A stretch of DNA of 64,000 nucleotides from Onthophagus taurus (taxonomy: Eukaryota; Arthropoda; Insecta; Coleoptera; Scarabaeidae): contig NC_091968.1 of assembly GCF_036711975.1 (NCBI RefSeq), forward strand, positions 17,794,001 through 17,858,000, written 5' to 3'. The position numbers were made by a program, and so were the translations under genes. The notes beneath the pieces are model-generated. The model made no database searches and was not told the origin of the DNA. It saw only the letters and a list, made by a program, of their open reading frames with translations. Positions within the stretch are counted from its first letter, which is position 1; each line of letters opens with the position of its first letter. Below are positions 33,617-46,057 of this stretch, in pieces.

Positions 33617-34462
33617 CAGGGTGAGTCAGAAAGAATGGGAAATCCGAATACCGGAGACACTAGACACCAAAATATGACATTTAACCTAACATGTCTTATA
33701 CAAATGTCGGTGGTTTTTAATACACAGGGTGTTGAAAGTTAAATTTTTATTTCGAAATTTCTTGATAATTTTGAAGGTTTTTGTACTATTAACATAAAAT
33801 TTGGTAGTTAGATGTTTTCGAGCATGAGAAATACGAATTTGATTTGTGATTACTCGTAGAGGGCGCTAGATACACACTGTATGTTTGAGATATCAAGTCA
33901 TGATTATTTTGTCAGTTGAGGTATGGTGAATTAGAACCAGAAATCTGAAGGAGTTTTCAATTCTGCACAAAAAAGCTACTCTTGCTTACATTGTCTAAGT
34001 CTACTGGTTTCCAAGTTATCTGCTTTTAATTGTTTCAAAGTAATTTTAAGGTTAACATTTAAAATCAATAACACACAGTAACTATAGCAATTAGTAACGA
34101 TAATAATCGATAACAATAACAATTAATTAATAACAATAGAATATTGTGACCAGTCGAACCAAAAAACTTATGATTTGAGTTATCAAACGAGCAATGTGTA
34201 TCTAGCGCCCTCTACGAGCAATAATAAAACAAGTTTCAAATTCGTATTTTTCATGCTCGAAAACATAAAACTACCAAATTTTATGTTAATAGTACAAAAA
34301 CCTTCAAAATTATCAAGAAATTTCGAAATAAGAATTTAACTTTCAACACCCTATGCCTCGAAAACCACTGACATTTGTATGAGAGATGTTACGTTAAATC
34401 ATCATATTTTGGTCTCTAGTATCTCCGGTATACGGATTTCCCATTCTTTCTGACTCACCCTG
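33617..34462. mobile_element. 846-bp MITE with about 280-bp inverted repeats
   Basis: The ends read CAGGGTGAGTCAGAAAG and its reverse complement, each next to TA. The arms match over long stretches, including cgaaatttcttgataatttt near 33750 and its complement near 34310, and the tagagggcgctagatac motif. There is no coding sequence. It is probably a mariner-derived nonautonomous element. Confidence 0.85.
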
Positions 34463-35306
34463 TATACCCTTGCTAACAAAAACTTGGTCTTAACGTCATT
34501 TCTTGGACTGCGTGTTTCAAAACAAATTTTAACAAAAGTTATACTTAATATTTATATAAAATGGAAATTTATAATCGTTGTTTATAATTGTGTTGTGAAT
34601 AAAATTTGGAGCAATATTGAAAGTTATTATTAATTAAAATTTTGTACAATTTCCACCTATGGTTGAATGGGGAAAGTTGAGGAACGGTTTTATTTTTATA
34701 AAATAGGAATTGCCATTTTTGAGGATACTGCTGAAAAGATACATCATAGATAAAAAAAAATAATATCAATTACCTTACGCTTAGCTGAATAAACTTATTT
34801 ACTCTCTCTCTAGGTAGCGTAGATTTTATTTTGTATTTATTTAAAATTAATTCTTATAAAATAATTAAAATATTTATATTTAAAAAATATTAGTGTTACC
34901 ATCCATTAAGCTAGGTTGGTAACACTAAAAACACTAATTAACATTTATTTTTTATTTACAAAACGTTTCATCAAAATAATTAAAACAAATTAACACACCC
35001 AATCAATTAAAAAACAATTTTTATATTAACTCACAATTAAAATGTTATTAAAGGGAGTTTAAAATAAAAAAAAATCATATTAATCACAGTGACACTGACA
35101 GTTTTAAAAGTGAGGTTAGATTTTGACGCCTGCCCAATCACTCGGTGTTTAATTTTTCGTTCTGGGCGGATACTCGACCCTATTTTCAACGTTTTTCACA
35201 ACGAAATCGAAAAGACACGCGCCCCCTTCGCACAAAACAACCCAGTAAGTAAAAAAGATGGATTAAAACGCACGTTATTCCCGCAAACAATAAGAAAACA
35301 CAAAAG
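34463..35306. other. SHOC2 upstream region with a 12-bp hairpin
   Basis: No coding feature. TTAGTGTTACCA (34890-34901) pairs with TGGTAACACTAA (34917-34928) around a 15-base loop, about 380 bp before the SHOC2 start. The 5' UTR and promoter of SHOC2 should lie here, but no clear TATA or initiator was identified. Confidence 0.5.
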
Positions 35307-36986
35307 ATGTCACAGTCGGGTTCGAATTTAATGTACGATTCAGACATGCCCGATTCGGAAGGTTCCAGTTCGATAGATACCACGAAAAAGAAATGTTCTA
35401 TAAGCGGAGAGGTTCGAGTTAAAATGGTTACGGTGAAACACCCGGAAAGTAACAAACCGAAACCCACGGTTAAGAAGAGTAAACAACCGGTCCAAGCCGA
35501 TTTGGATATAACCAAGGAATTTTTAAGGTGTAAAGAAGAGGGTATTAAGCGGTTAGATTTAAGTAAATCAAATATAACTAATTTACCGGCTTCTGTAAAA
35601 GATTTAACGCATTTATCGGAATTGTATTTGTATGGGAATAAATTGGTGTCTTTACCGGCGGAAATTGGTTATTTGGTTAGTTTACAAACGCTAGCTTTAA
35701 ACGAGAATAGCTTAACTAGTTTACCGGATTCTTTGGTGGGGTTACGGTCGATTCGCGTTTTGGATTTGCGCCATAATAAATTGAACGACATCCCTGATGT
35801 AGTTTATAAATTAACATCTTTAACTACATTATTTTTAAGATTTAATCGCATCCGATATGTGGGGGATGAGATAAAAAATTTGACTTGTTTAACCATGCTT
35901 AGTTTAAGAGATAATAAAATTAAAGAACTCCCCCCTGGAATTGGCAAATTAATAAATTTAATTACTTTCGATGTATCTCATAATCATTTGGAGCATTTAC
36001 CTGTTGAAATTGGGCATTGTATTAATTTATCAACGTTGGATTTGCAGCATAATGAGTTATTGGATGTTCCTGATAGTATTGGGGAGTTGCAATTTTTGAC
36101 TCGATTGGGGTTAAGATATAACCGGTTAAGTTATGTTCCACCCACTTTGTCTAATTGTAAGAGGATGGAGGATTTTAACGTTGAAGGGAATGCGATTTCA
36201 CAACTTCCTGAGGGGTTACTTTCGAGTTTATCGGCGTTGAGAGGGATTACTTTGTCGCGGAATAATTTTACTGCTTATCCATCCGGGGGGCCGGCCCAAT
36301 TCACGAATGTTGACTCGATCAATTTGGAACATAATCAAATCGATAAGATACCTTACGGGATTTTTTCGCGCGCTAAAACTTTAACCAAGTTAAATATGAA
36401 GGAGAATCAATTAACCTCGTTGCCTTTGGATATAGGGACGTGGGTTAATATGGTCGAGTTGAACTTGGGGACGAATCAACTGAGTAAATTGCCTGATGAT
36501 ATACAATGTTTGCAAAGTTTGGAGGTTTTGATTCTTTCGAATAATTTGTTGAGGCGGGTTCCTCCGAGTATTGGGAATTTGAGGAAGCTTCGCGTGCTCG
36601 ATTTGGAGGAGAATCGCTTGGAGACGCTGCCGAATGATATTGGGTGTCTCCACGAATTAAAAAAATTAATCGTGCAATCGAATCAATTGACGTCGTTACC
36701 GCGAGCAATCGGGCACTTATCGAGTTTGATCTTTTTAAGCGCTGGGGAAAATAATTTGGGGTATTTACCCGAAGAAATCGGGACGTTGGAAAACTTAGAG
36801 TCGCTCTACATCAACGACAACCCCTCATTACACAATTTACCATTCGAATTAGCACTGTGTTCGAACCTCCAAATAATGAGCATCGAAAATTGTCCTTTAT
36901 CCCAAATTCCCGGGGAAATCGTAGCGGGGGGGCCCTCATTAGTTATTCAGTATTTAAAAATGCAAGGTCCTTATCGTGCCATGTGA
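35307..36986 (+). CDS. Sur-8: SHOC2 / Sur-8, leucine-rich repeat scaffold
   Basis: A 559-aa protein in one open frame, closely matching animal SHOC2 from end to end. The N-terminal 75 residues are polar and basic ([20 protein letters not shown]). About 20 leucine-rich repeats of 23 residues follow from roughly residue 80 to 545. The C-terminus [12 protein letters not shown] matches the family signature. SHOC2 forms a complex with MRAS and the PP1 phosphatase catalytic subunit that removes an inhibitory phosphate from RAF kinases, raising RAS-MAPK signalling; it acts in the cytosol and at the membrane. I chose this ATG because the next Met (35331) would shorten the N-terminus and no upstream in-frame ATG is seen. 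The whole coding region lies in one exon with no decay. Antisense frames within it are shadows. Confidence 0.96.
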   Translation: MSQSGSNLMYDSDMPDSEGSSSIDTTKKKCSISGEVRVKMVTVKHPESNKPKPTVKKSKQPVQADLDITKEFLRCKEEGIKRLDLSKSNITNLPASVKDLTHLSELYLYGNKLVSLPAEIGYLVSLQTLALNENSLTSLPDSLVGLRSIRVLDLRHNKLNDIPDVVYKLTSLTTLFLRFNRIRYVGDEIKNLTCLTMLSLRDNKIKELPPGIGKLINLITFDVSHNHLEHLPVEIGHCINLSTLDLQHNELLDVPDSIGELQFLTRLGLRYNRLSYVPPTLSNCKRMEDFNVEGNAISQLPEGLLSSLSALRGITLSRNNFTAYPSGGPAQFTNVDSINLEHNQIDKIPYGIFSRAKTLTKLNMKENQLTSLPLDIGTWVNMVELNLGTNQLSKLPDDIQCLQSLEVLILSNNLLRRVPPSIGNLRKLRVLDLEENRLETLPNDIGCLHELKKLIVQSNQLTSLPRAIGHLSSLIFLSAGENNLGYLPEEIGTLENLESLYINDNPSLHNLPFELALCSNLQIMSIENCPLSQIPGEIVAGGPSLVIQYLKMQGPYRAM

Positions 36987-37756
36987 TGTAACGAGTAATG
37001 TTTTTGTTTAAATTGTAAATTTTAAGTATTATTTTTTATGGTTCACTTAATAGCTCTCTCAATCGCCAAAAAAAAAATTATTAAAAAATTAATTTGTTAT
37101 AAAAATTCACAAATATACGCACAAAACCCATCCTGTTAAAAAAAATTATTAATTAAGTCTAGTCTCTGTTTCAAGCTGTCCAAATTTGAAAAAAAAAAAA
37201 TAACAAAAAATTGTATTAAAAAAAAAATGTGTCATATGTATAGTTAAAAAATTAAAGAGAAATTAGATTAAGATTTAAAAGAAATTAATCGAATTTCTTC
37301 GTTAATATTAACGTCTTAAGAAGTCTTTCAAATTAATCTAAAAAGAAAAATTGAATAAAAATTAAAAATAGATTAAAATCGAAATGTAAATAATAAATTT
37401 AATAAAATCTATTACTCAAAAAAATTAATTTTAAGAAATTATGTTATTTTGATTGAAACGAAACGATTGGAACAAAGAATTATGATTAATTATCGATTAA
37501 ACTGGCTGATTATGTTTTTTTTATAAAAATAACGAATTTGTTAATTATACACCTTATTATTGTCCCCGAACCGTTTGTACTTGTATTTATATAAATGAAT
37601 AAATTATGGAAAATATATATTGGAGAAATTATCGATTAAATTAACGCGGATAAGAAGAAGAAAAAGAGTTAATGATAAAATAAAAATTGTTAGTCGCTGT
37701 AAGCCATGTCATAAATAAATATTTCGTCATAAATCGCGTTTTCTTTACTTTATTTT
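36987..37756. other. SHOC2 3' UTR and flank
   Basis: A/T-rich DNA with many A-runs and no further gene before the satellite starts. Confidence 0.5.
37598..37603 (+). terminator. candidate SHOC2 poly(A) signal
   Basis: AATAAA occurs here in the AT-rich 3' flank. Others occur (for example near 37395 and 37714), so the used site is uncertain. Confidence 0.35.
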
Positions 37757-39622
37757 TGTGTTTTTAAAAAATGTATTTCTTAGAAATTCGATTATTAACA
37801 TATATGTTATCATATATCATTTTAAAGGGGATGCTTTAATCTTTAATTTAAGATATAAATCGGTTCTTAATTCCGAGAAATAAGCTTCAAATGATTATTC
37901 AAAGTTGCCAATCAACTCCACCATTAATGGTTTAATATTACATCATATTTTAAAAAACGGGATTTCTTAGAAATTTGAATATTAAGATATAGGTTCTCAT
38001 ACATCATTTTAAAGAGCATGTTTTAAGCTTTAATTAGAGATATAAATCGTTTCTCCGTTCCCAGAAATAAGCTTCAAGTGATTATTCAAAGTTGACGCTT
38101 AAACAAACCAAACATTATTTATTTAATATTACATCACATTGAAAAAAAATGTATTTCTTAGAAATTTGGTTATTAACATATTATGTTATCATACATCATT
38201 TTAAAGGGGATGTTTTAATCTTTAATTTAAGATATAAATCATTTCTTAGTTCCGAGAAATAAGCTTCAAATGATTATTCAAAGTTGCCAATCAACTCCAC
38301 CATTAATTGTTTAATATTACATCATATTTAAAAAAAACTGGATTTCTTAGAAATTTGAATATTAAGATATAGGTTATCATATATCATTTTAAAGAGGATG
38401 TTTTAAGCTTTAATGAAAGGTATAAATCGTTTCTCCATTCCCAGAAATAAGCTTCAAGTGATTATTCAAAGTTGACGCTTAAACAAACCAAACATTATTT
38501 ATTTAATATTACATCATATTGAAACAAAATGTATTTCTTAGAAATTTGGTTATTAACATATATGTTATCATATATCATTTTAAAGAGGATGTTTTAATCT
38601 TTAATTTAAAATATAAATCATTTCTTAGTTCCGAGAAATAAGCTTCAAATGATTATTCAAAGTTGCCAATCAACTCCACCATTAATTGTTTAATATTACA
38701 TCATATTTAAAAAAAACTGGATTTCTTAGAAATTTGAATATTAAGATATAGGTTATCATACATCATTTTAAAGAGTATGTTTTAAACTTTAATTAAAAAT
38801 ATAAATGGTTTCTCCATTCCCAGAAATAAGCTTCAAGTGATTATTCAAAGTTGACGCTTAAACAAACCAAACATTATTTATTTAATATTACATCATATTG
38901 AAAAAAAATGTATTTCTTAGAAATTTGGTTATTAACATAAATGTTATCATATATCATTTTAAAGAGGATGTTTTAATCTTTAATTTAAGATATAAATCAT
39001 TTCTTAGTTCCGAGAAATAAGCTTCAAATGATTATTCAAAGTTGCCAATCAACTCCACCATTAATTGTTTAATATTACATCATATTTAAAAAAAACTGGA
39101 TTTCTTAGAAATTTGAATATTAAGATATAGGTTATCATATATCATTTTAAAGAGGATATTTTAAGCTTTAATTAAAGATATAAATCGTTTCTCCATTCCC
39201 AGAAATAAGCTTCAAGTGATTATTCAAAGTTGACTCTTAAACAAACCAAACATTATTTATTTAATATTACATCATATTGAAAAAAAATGTATTTCTTAGA
39301 AATTTGGTTATTAACATATATGTTATCATATATCATTTTAAAGAGGATGTTTTAAGCTTTAATTAAAGATATAAATCGTTTCTCCATTCCCAGAAATAAG
39401 CTTCAAGTGATTATTCAAAGTTGACTCTTAAACAAACCAAACATTATTTATTTAATATTACATCATATTGAAAAAAAATGTATTTCTTAGAAATTTGGTT
39501 ATTAACATATATGTTATCATATGTCATTTTAAAGTGGATGCTTTAATCTTTAATTTAAGATATAAATCATTTTTTAGTTCCGAGAAATAAACTTCAAGTG
39601 ATTATTCAAAGTTGACACTTAC
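37757..39622. repeat. dimeric satellite, array 1 (about 10 monomers of 190 bp)
   Basis: The core tttcttagaaattt recurs about every 190 bp from 37770 to 39485. Two monomer types mostly alternate. Type A has gtatttcttag, tagttccgagaaat and ttgccaatcaactccacc. Type B has ggatttcttag, ctccattcccagaaat and gcttaaacaaaccaaac. The array is thus a higher-order repeat of about 380 bp. The unit starting near 39289 is a chimera with an A head and a B tail, which indicates recombination. It ends inside a monomer at ttgacactta, where block copy 1 begins. Confidence 0.93.
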
Positions 39623-39752
39623 GTACTTGAACATAGATCCTCATTGTTTATGTTGTGGAGTGGATTGTTCGGGTGTTTAATTTTTTTCAGAATTCCTAAA
39701 CATTTTGTTTCTGCTTTCCTGATTACTTACTTTGTTGACTACGGGGAATATA

Positions 39753-41567
39753 CAGGGTGAATAAAAAGTCTGGAACACCTGAAATATCTTCAAAATGAGT
39801 TTCTTTTTGAAAGAATCCTTTCAGGTGTCAAAGACTATAATAAATTTGTCGTCTTTGCCTATGTCTAAATTTGTTTTACAGTGGCGTACATTTTCGGGGT
39901 CAAAGGGGGCAACATTTTTTTAAATAGCAACCCCAATTTTTTATGCGGTAATATGAAAGAATACATTTTTTGAGTATCTTAGAGCAAATTTTGCATTAGG
40001 TTACATAAGAAAAATTTTGCGAAAAACATTTTTTTTTTAATAATTATTTGATTTGGAAAAATTTTTAGAAGGCGTTGCAATTCCCATTTTTTATTCCATA
40101 GCATGCTAGACCAGTTGATTTTAAGAGTAAGCTTTGTATTACGTTGCCATGTAATAATTTTATGAAAAGAAATACATTTATAAGCAGAAAAATTGATTTT
40201 ATTTACATGCAAAACAAAACAGAAAATGTTAATAAATAAGATGCTCAAACTGTTGTCCATTTAGTATTTGACAGTGCCCTAACCTAAAAATAAACTCATC
40301 TTGCACTCTATCGATTATGTCTGGTTCAATTTTTTTATCTCCTCCCGAATTCGTACCTTTAAATCGTCGATGTTCGCGGGTTTATTAACGTATACCTTAC
40401 TCTTTAAATGACCCCAAACAAATCCAGGGAGTTAAGTCTTGGGAACGAGGTGACCATTCTAAAAACCCATGTCGACCTATCCATTTTTGTGGAAAAATAT
40501 CATCCAAATACGTTCGAACGGGAAGGGCATAATGAGGTGGTGTGCCGTCCTGCTGAAACCATAGTTGTTTATCGAATTTGTCCGCTTGATCTGCATCTGG
40601 GTATATCGCTATTAGCGTTGGAACCACATCTTCCTGTAAAAATTGCAAATATCTAGCGCCTGTCAGATTTTCATAAAAGAAAATGGTCCCAATATTCTGT
40701 TTCTCACTATACTAGTCCAAACATTAACTTTTCTTGGAAACTGTATATGAGTCTCCTGCATCCACCTGGGATTCCCTAAGGCCCAATATCCGCAATTTTG
40801 TCGGTTTACGGTTCCACTTAAAAAAAAGATAGCTTCGTTCGAAAAAATAATATTTTTCGCAAAGATTGGGTCATTATTACACAGAATTTGCATTTTGTTC
40901 GCAGAATTGCAGTCGACGGTCAAAATCATCTTCTAGTAGTTCTTGAATTAGTGAAATTTTATAAGGATGGAATTTATGTCGGTGTAATACATTGAAAACA
41001 GTACTTTGACTCAAATTCATTTCTAAACCTACTTCACGAGAAGCCGTACTCTTAACAAAATTTCAAGTTGTGCATCTTCATCGATTGTGGAACGACCAGA
41101 TCTTGGCAAATCGTGCACATGCCCATCTCTGTATAGCAAGAATTTTACTCACCGTGGATCGTGATATTACTGGGCGATCGTTATGTACTTCATTGAAAAG
41201 TGCACAGACTTCCACAGTGGTTCTTCTCATACCTCCGTAACCACACATCATGAAGATTTCAATTCTATCTTTTTCAGAAAGAGACTTTTTTAGAAGATTT
41301 CTGGAAATTAAATAAGAAAATTTGATTTAACTAAGGTCACATTAAAGTAATTTTGAATGTTCAAACAACTATTCATTTATTTGTTTGTAAACATATCATT
41401 CAACGTAACCATAGCTACGAACAAAGCAAAGCCACTTCGATTATTTCGATAAGTTCATGCCATTGCCATAGTTTGAAAGTATTATCAATTAGTTTCAACG
41501 CCTACTAAAAATTTTTCCAAAACAAATATTTTTTAATAGAAAGATTTTAGACTTTTTATTCACCCTG
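39753..41567 (-). mobile_element. mariner-type element, block copy 1
   Basis: Ends CAGGGTGAATAAAAAGTC and the reverse complement at 41567, each flanked by TA. The transposase is on the minus strand. 1815 bp. Confidence 0.88.
40229..41285 (-). pseudogene. mariner-type transposase, copy 1
   Basis: The frame region begins SLSEKDRIEIFMMCGYGG but has lost its ATG (copy 2 keeps it). The helix-turn-helix part is followed by the DDE core. The first catalytic motif reads FSNEAIFFL where D is expected at N. QYWALGNP-like and KVNVWTSI blocks follow, then the second Asp in WFQQDGTPPHYALP. A frame change near 40420 follows SQDLTP, before the conserved C-terminus ending near LNGQQFEHLIY. Several shifts break the gene. 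The N in the first box is shared with copy 2, so the element was already inactive before the block duplicated. Confidence 0.8.
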
Positions 41568-41643
41568 TATAGTTATACTTTTATAAATCTGTGTCGCCGA
41601 TTTTACAGAAATACCCCTGTCTTTGTAGGTCAATGATCTAGAA

Positions 41644-41819
41644 CAGCGGTTCTCACACTTATATCCTTGCGTACCACTAAGGCTATTTTAAAAATCAGGT
41701 AGTACCACTGAACAAAAAAAAAACAATAATGATAATGCACATATAAACTGTTTTGCGTACCACTTGAGAACTTCTCGCGTACCATCAGTGGTACGCGTAC
41801 CATAGTTTGAGAACCACTG
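41644..41819. mobile_element. 176-bp hAT-type MITE, absent from block copy 2
   Basis: The ends cagcggttctcacactt and its inverted form (agtttgagaaccactg) are classic hAT-like termini. The 8-bp flanks are atctagaa (41636-41643) and atctacaa (41820-41827). Block copy 2 has the empty site atctagaata near 49075. Confidence 0.88.
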
Positions 41820-41821
41820 AT

Positions 41822-43380
41822 CTACAATATTTTGCTCGTCTTGTTACCTCTGTTTGTATTTTTTTGTAGTGTGCTTTGAATTTCAACTTGTTGTCTAGGG
41901 TTATGCACAGATATTTCACCAAGTTTGTAGGTTTTGTAATTGATGTGCCTGTCGTAATGTGCTGGAATTGATCGGTGATCCTGGAGTGTGGGATCAATAG
42001 TTGGAATTTGTCCGGATTGGGGGTGATTCTCCATTTGTGGAACCATGATGATATGTTGTTGCATAGCGTCTGGAGTGATTCTATTGCTATTTGAAGGCTT
42101 TTTCCATGCGATATTAGTGTTGTGTCATCTGGATATTGAAGTATGTAGCTATCCGGATCAACATAGTTGGTGTCTGGATGGGTTGGAGGGTATATATCAT
42201 AGTAGTAGACGTTGTACAGGTTGGTGAGATTGGGGATCCTTGAAGTATTCCTAATTTATCCATCTTGTGTAGAAGGTCCTGGTGCCAGACTGTGTCGAAG
42301 GCTTTATTTATGTCAAGAAATAAGATCGCGGTTTTTCGATGTTAAGTGAGAATAATAAGTGGATGAATTATTAATTGTTTCTGTTTGAAGCCCAATTGGT
42401 ATATAGGGATTTTGTCTTTGATAAAGTGAAGAATTCTGGAGTTAAGGATACTTTCGTAGATTTTTTCCAATTACAAACAATAGGATGATAGGGCGGTAGC
42501 TTTGTAGAAGAGAATGGTTTGCTCCAGGTGATTGTTATAATTGTAGCTGTTTTCCATGATGATGATCCATGAAATTGAAAATTTTACAGATTAAGTTATG
42601 TACTTCTAGGTTTAGTTGTCTCAGTAGCTTTTTGGTTATTAAATCCAATCCGGGGCATGAACTTTTGCCTTTTGATAGGTGTTCATCATATTCTTCTTGA
42701 GTTATTTCTAGTATTCTGCTATGCGAGTGGGTTGGCATAGTTAGAAATCTTGTATACCATTCGTTAATATATTCTTGGTGATGATTGTCGTAATCGTGGT
42801 TTGGTTTGGGGGTGAACGCACTTTGAAAGTGTTGGGCAAGTATATCGTATTTCTGTTGATCTGTTCTATATTCTATATTGTTGTACGTTATTGTCGGAAT
42901 GTCGCTGGTCTTCTTGTATATTGCCCCTTTCTTGATTTTCTGCCAATGTGTTCTGCCGCGATCAGTTTCTATTTCTTTGCATGTTTCTAGCCAACGATCC
43001 AGTTGGTATTTTGGATTAATATTTGAGTTGTTTTCTCTGTTTAGTTCATTTTTTAGTATTCTGTTGTTGTTCGTTTATATTCTCTTGTGAATTATTTCGA
43101 GTACGTAGTTGGGGAGTGTATATATATATGGAGAGTATCTTGTTTTCGGTGAGTGGCGTATTATAGCTTGTCTAAGGGAATTGCGAAAATCTTGTATGAA
43201 GTTCTCGTTCGTTTGTGTTGTTCTGGATTTGTTTATAAAGGTTGTCACGTCTTCATTTACTTTTAGTAAGCATTTCTATTGGTTTCTATGGCAATATATT
43301 TTTATATATTGCATTTGAAGTGAAATTCACTCTATTGGTGTTTATGAATGTATTTAAAGATGAAATTACTTGAATTTTGG
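41822..43380 (-). pseudogene. Jockey-type LINE fragment, block copy 1
   Basis: Minus-strand pieces of a Jockey endonuclease-RT: the linker (IPTITYNN-like, near 42880), KSSCPGLDLITKKLLRQL, and the C-terminal TNLVKYLCITLDNKLKF. Compared with copy 2, the RT palm region is reduced by deletions near 42230-42400. The catalytic box is degraded. Confidence 0.75.
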
Positions 43381-43410
43381 ATCTGATTGGTTTCTTTTTC
43401 ATTATTCATA

Positions 43411-43483
43411 GGGGGCGTAGCTCAGATGGTAGAGCGCTCGCTTAGCATGCGAGAGGTACCGGGATCGATGCCCGGCGCCTCCA
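43411..43483 (+). tRNA. tRNA-Ala (AGC)
   Basis: 73 nt. Cloverleaf with acceptor GGGGGCG/CGCCTCC including the G3-U70 pair that marks alanine tRNAs. The D loop keeps GG, the anticodon loop is cttAGCat, and the T loop reads gatcgat. A TTTTT terminator follows at 43489-43493. There is no intron. Confidence 0.95.
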
Positions 43484-43493
43484 ACAACTTTTT

Positions 43494-43845
43494 ACTTGTT
43501 GGCTCTCTGCTCATTGCCACAACAAATCTAAAGAGGCCACCAACCTCGCCCTCTCCTCACTCCTCTCCTTCACCAACTATTTTGGAACCACTTCCGTCAT
43601 TATGTCTCCATATCTCTCATTGTACCATTCCTCCCTTATCTGCACCCTTCTCTTCTGTTTCTGGACGTCCCTATCTCTGTCGCTTAACTTTGCCCACGTC
43701 TCCTTCTATTATTTATCTCTGCCTCCAAATATAATACTGTAATATTCCCTCCTCTCTCCTTTACCATATCTAATCTTCACCTTCCTAACTTTCTTCCAAC
43801 ATTCCCCCAAGATCCTGTAGTATGGTCTTCTGTCTACCATAATCA
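43494..43845. other. pyrimidine-rich spacer after tRNA-Ala
   Basis: C/T-rich sequence (ctcctcactcctctcc and similar) with no gene, shared with copy 2. It could be a decayed retroelement part. Confidence 0.45.
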
Positions 43846-44942
43846 TCATAATCATAATCTTTATTGTCATATAAGATAGTTCTCTTACACTCGTCAGTTC
43901 AATTTACAGGTTCACATTTACTTACTAAGAAATATCAATATTACATTTTAAAAATTCATCGACGGAATAAAACGCATTCGAAGCCAAGAAATGTGTCAGT
44001 TTACGTTTCATGGTAAGAAACGGAAGACTTCTGACATTCAACGGCAACTTATTAAATAGCTTTTGACACATGTGTGTTGGACCCCGCTGCGTCATACTCA
44101 ATCTACACATATCAACATACACATTACAACGATTACGAGTTGCGTATTTGTGAACATCAGCATGATTTAAAAGCTCGTCGAAATTGTTCAGAGCATACAA
44201 TATACAATTTAGTATGTAAATAGATGGCAGGGTTGGAACGCCTAAACGCACGAAGATGTGTCGTCAGTCCTCACTGTATCCCAGGCCTCCTACAACTCTT
44301 AGAGCCCTACGCTGTAAGTTAAAAACCCGTTTGCTAGCGGGAGTGTTTCCCCACGCTAAAATGGCATAGGTAAGAAATATGGCTTTGTATAAGCGCGAAG
44401 TAAGCGGTTTTCACTACTTCTAGTTACACCGAGATCTAGAACCAATTCTGCTCTTTGAATGACCTCTTCAGCTTCATTGCTTCGGATAATCAAAGTGGCA
44501 TCGTCAGCATATAATAAACAGTCAATTTCCTAAAATAATACGGAAAGTCATTGAAAAACATCAAAAATAAAAGAGATCCAAGGATAGAACCCTGTGGAAC
44601 ACCCCTAGTCAAAGTGACTTTCTCCGATGTCACTTGACCACAAGTCACCTGTTGCGTTCTGCCGGACAAATAAGATTGGATTAGAGCAACACTTTTGTCG
44701 TCAAAATTAAAAACATTGCGAAGTTTATCAATAAGAATTGGATGAGAAACTGTATCGAATGCGCGAGACAAGTCCAAAAACAATGACATACAGTATTCAC
44801 GCCTTTCAAAGCTGTCAAGACAGATATTCACATATTTAACTACCGCGTCAGAGGTGCACCTACCCCTTCGAAACCACTGATGAGGGTGCAATAAATTATT
44901 TTGGTCTAAGTATGCGATGATTTTATTGAAAAGGGCCCTTTC
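43846..44942 (-). pseudogene. CR1-like LINE RT fragment, block copy 1
   Basis: The minus-strand RT has LDLSRAFDTVSHPILIDKL, TLTRGVPQGSILG and a C-terminal domain with LNCILYALNNFDELLN. It is cut at 44942 by satellite DNA, so its apparent N-terminus is read from satellite. About 250 bp near 44420 are missing relative to copy 2. The 3' tail is near 43846 (cataatcataatctttatt). Confidence 0.85.
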
Positions 44943-46056
44943 TAATATTACATCATATTTAAAAAAACTGGATTTCTTAGAAATTTGAACATTAAGATAT
45001 AGGTTATCATATATCATTTTAAAGAGGATGTTTTAAGCTTTAATGAAAGGTATAAATCGTTTCTCCATTCCCAGAAATAAGCTTCAAGTGATTATTCAAA
45101 GTTGACGCTTAAACAAACCAAACATTATTTATTTAATATTACATCATATTGAAGAAAAATGTATTTCTTAGAAATTTGGTTATTAACATATATGTTATCA
45201 TATATCATTTTAAAGAGGATGTTTTAATCTTTAATTTAAGATATAAATCATTTCTTAGTTCCGAGAAATAAGCTTCAAATGATTATTCAAAGTTGCCAAT
45301 CAACTCCACCATTAATTGTTTAATATTACATCATATTTAAAAAAAACTGGATTTCTTAGAAATTTGAATATTAAGATATAGGTTATCATATATCATTTTA
45401 AAGAGGATATTTTAAGCTTTAATTAAAGATATAAATCGTTTCTCCATTCCCAGAAATAAGCTTCAAGTGATTATTCAAAGTTGACTCTTAAACAAACCAA
45501 ACATTATTTATTTAATATTACATCATATTGAAAAAAAATGTATTTCTTAGAAATTTGGTTATTAACATATATGTTATCATATATCATTTTAAAGAGGATG
45601 TTTTAATCTTTAATTTAAGATATAAATCATTTCTTAGTTCCGAGAAATAAGCTTCAAATGATTATTCAAAGTTGCCAATCAACTTCACCATTAATTGTTT
45701 AATATTACATCATATTTAAAAAAAACTGGATTTCTTAGAAATTTGAATATTATGATATAGGTTATCATATATCATTTTAAAGAGTATGTTTTAAGCTTTA
45801 ATTAAAGGTATATTCAAAGTTGACTCTTAAACAAACCAAACATTATTTATTTAATATTATATCATATTGAAAAAAAATGTATTTCTTAGAAATTTGGTTA
45901 TTAACATATACGTTATCATATATCATTTTAAAGAGGCCGTTTTAAGCTTTAATTTGATGTATAAATCGTTTTTTAATTCCCTGAAATAAACTTCAAGTGA
46001 TTATTCAAAGTTGACACTTAATCAATTCCACCATTAATTATTTAATATTACATCAT
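44943..46056. repeat. dimeric satellite, array 2
   Basis: About six monomers of the same A/B satellite. One monomer near 45800 has a 40-bp deletion. Confidence 0.92.
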
Positions 46057-46057
46057 A

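Larger units (their letters stand above)
39623..44942. repeat. 5.3-kb block, copy 1, inserted in the satellite
   Basis: Collinear and a few percent diverged from 47074-52437. The block holds, in order, a mariner element, a Jockey fragment, tRNA-Ala, a pyrimidine-rich spacer and a CR1-like fragment. Both its ends fall inside a satellite monomer: ttgacactta before it and taatattacatca after it, with about 30 bp of monomer missing between. Copy 2 continues beyond both of these ends, so copy 1 is the derived, inserted one. Confidence 0.9.

Noticed and set aside
36411-36708. Antisense frames inside SHOC2
   Set aside because: They are shadows of the strongly conserved sense frame and show low-complexity Pro/Gln/Ser composition only.
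40408-40656. Plus-strand frames opposite the mariner transposase (also 47865-48113)
   Set aside because: Antisense shadows of the DDE domain.
43387-43734. Plus-strand frame covering tRNA-Ala and the pyrimidine-rich spacer (also 50653-51006)
   Set aside because: The N-terminal part is simply translated tRNA, and the Ser/Pro-rich remainder is translated C/T-rich DNA.
37757-46056. Regular repeats resembling a CRISPR-like array
   Set aside because: The whole 190-bp unit is repeated without unique spacers, in a eukaryotic, intron-bearing context. It is a satellite.
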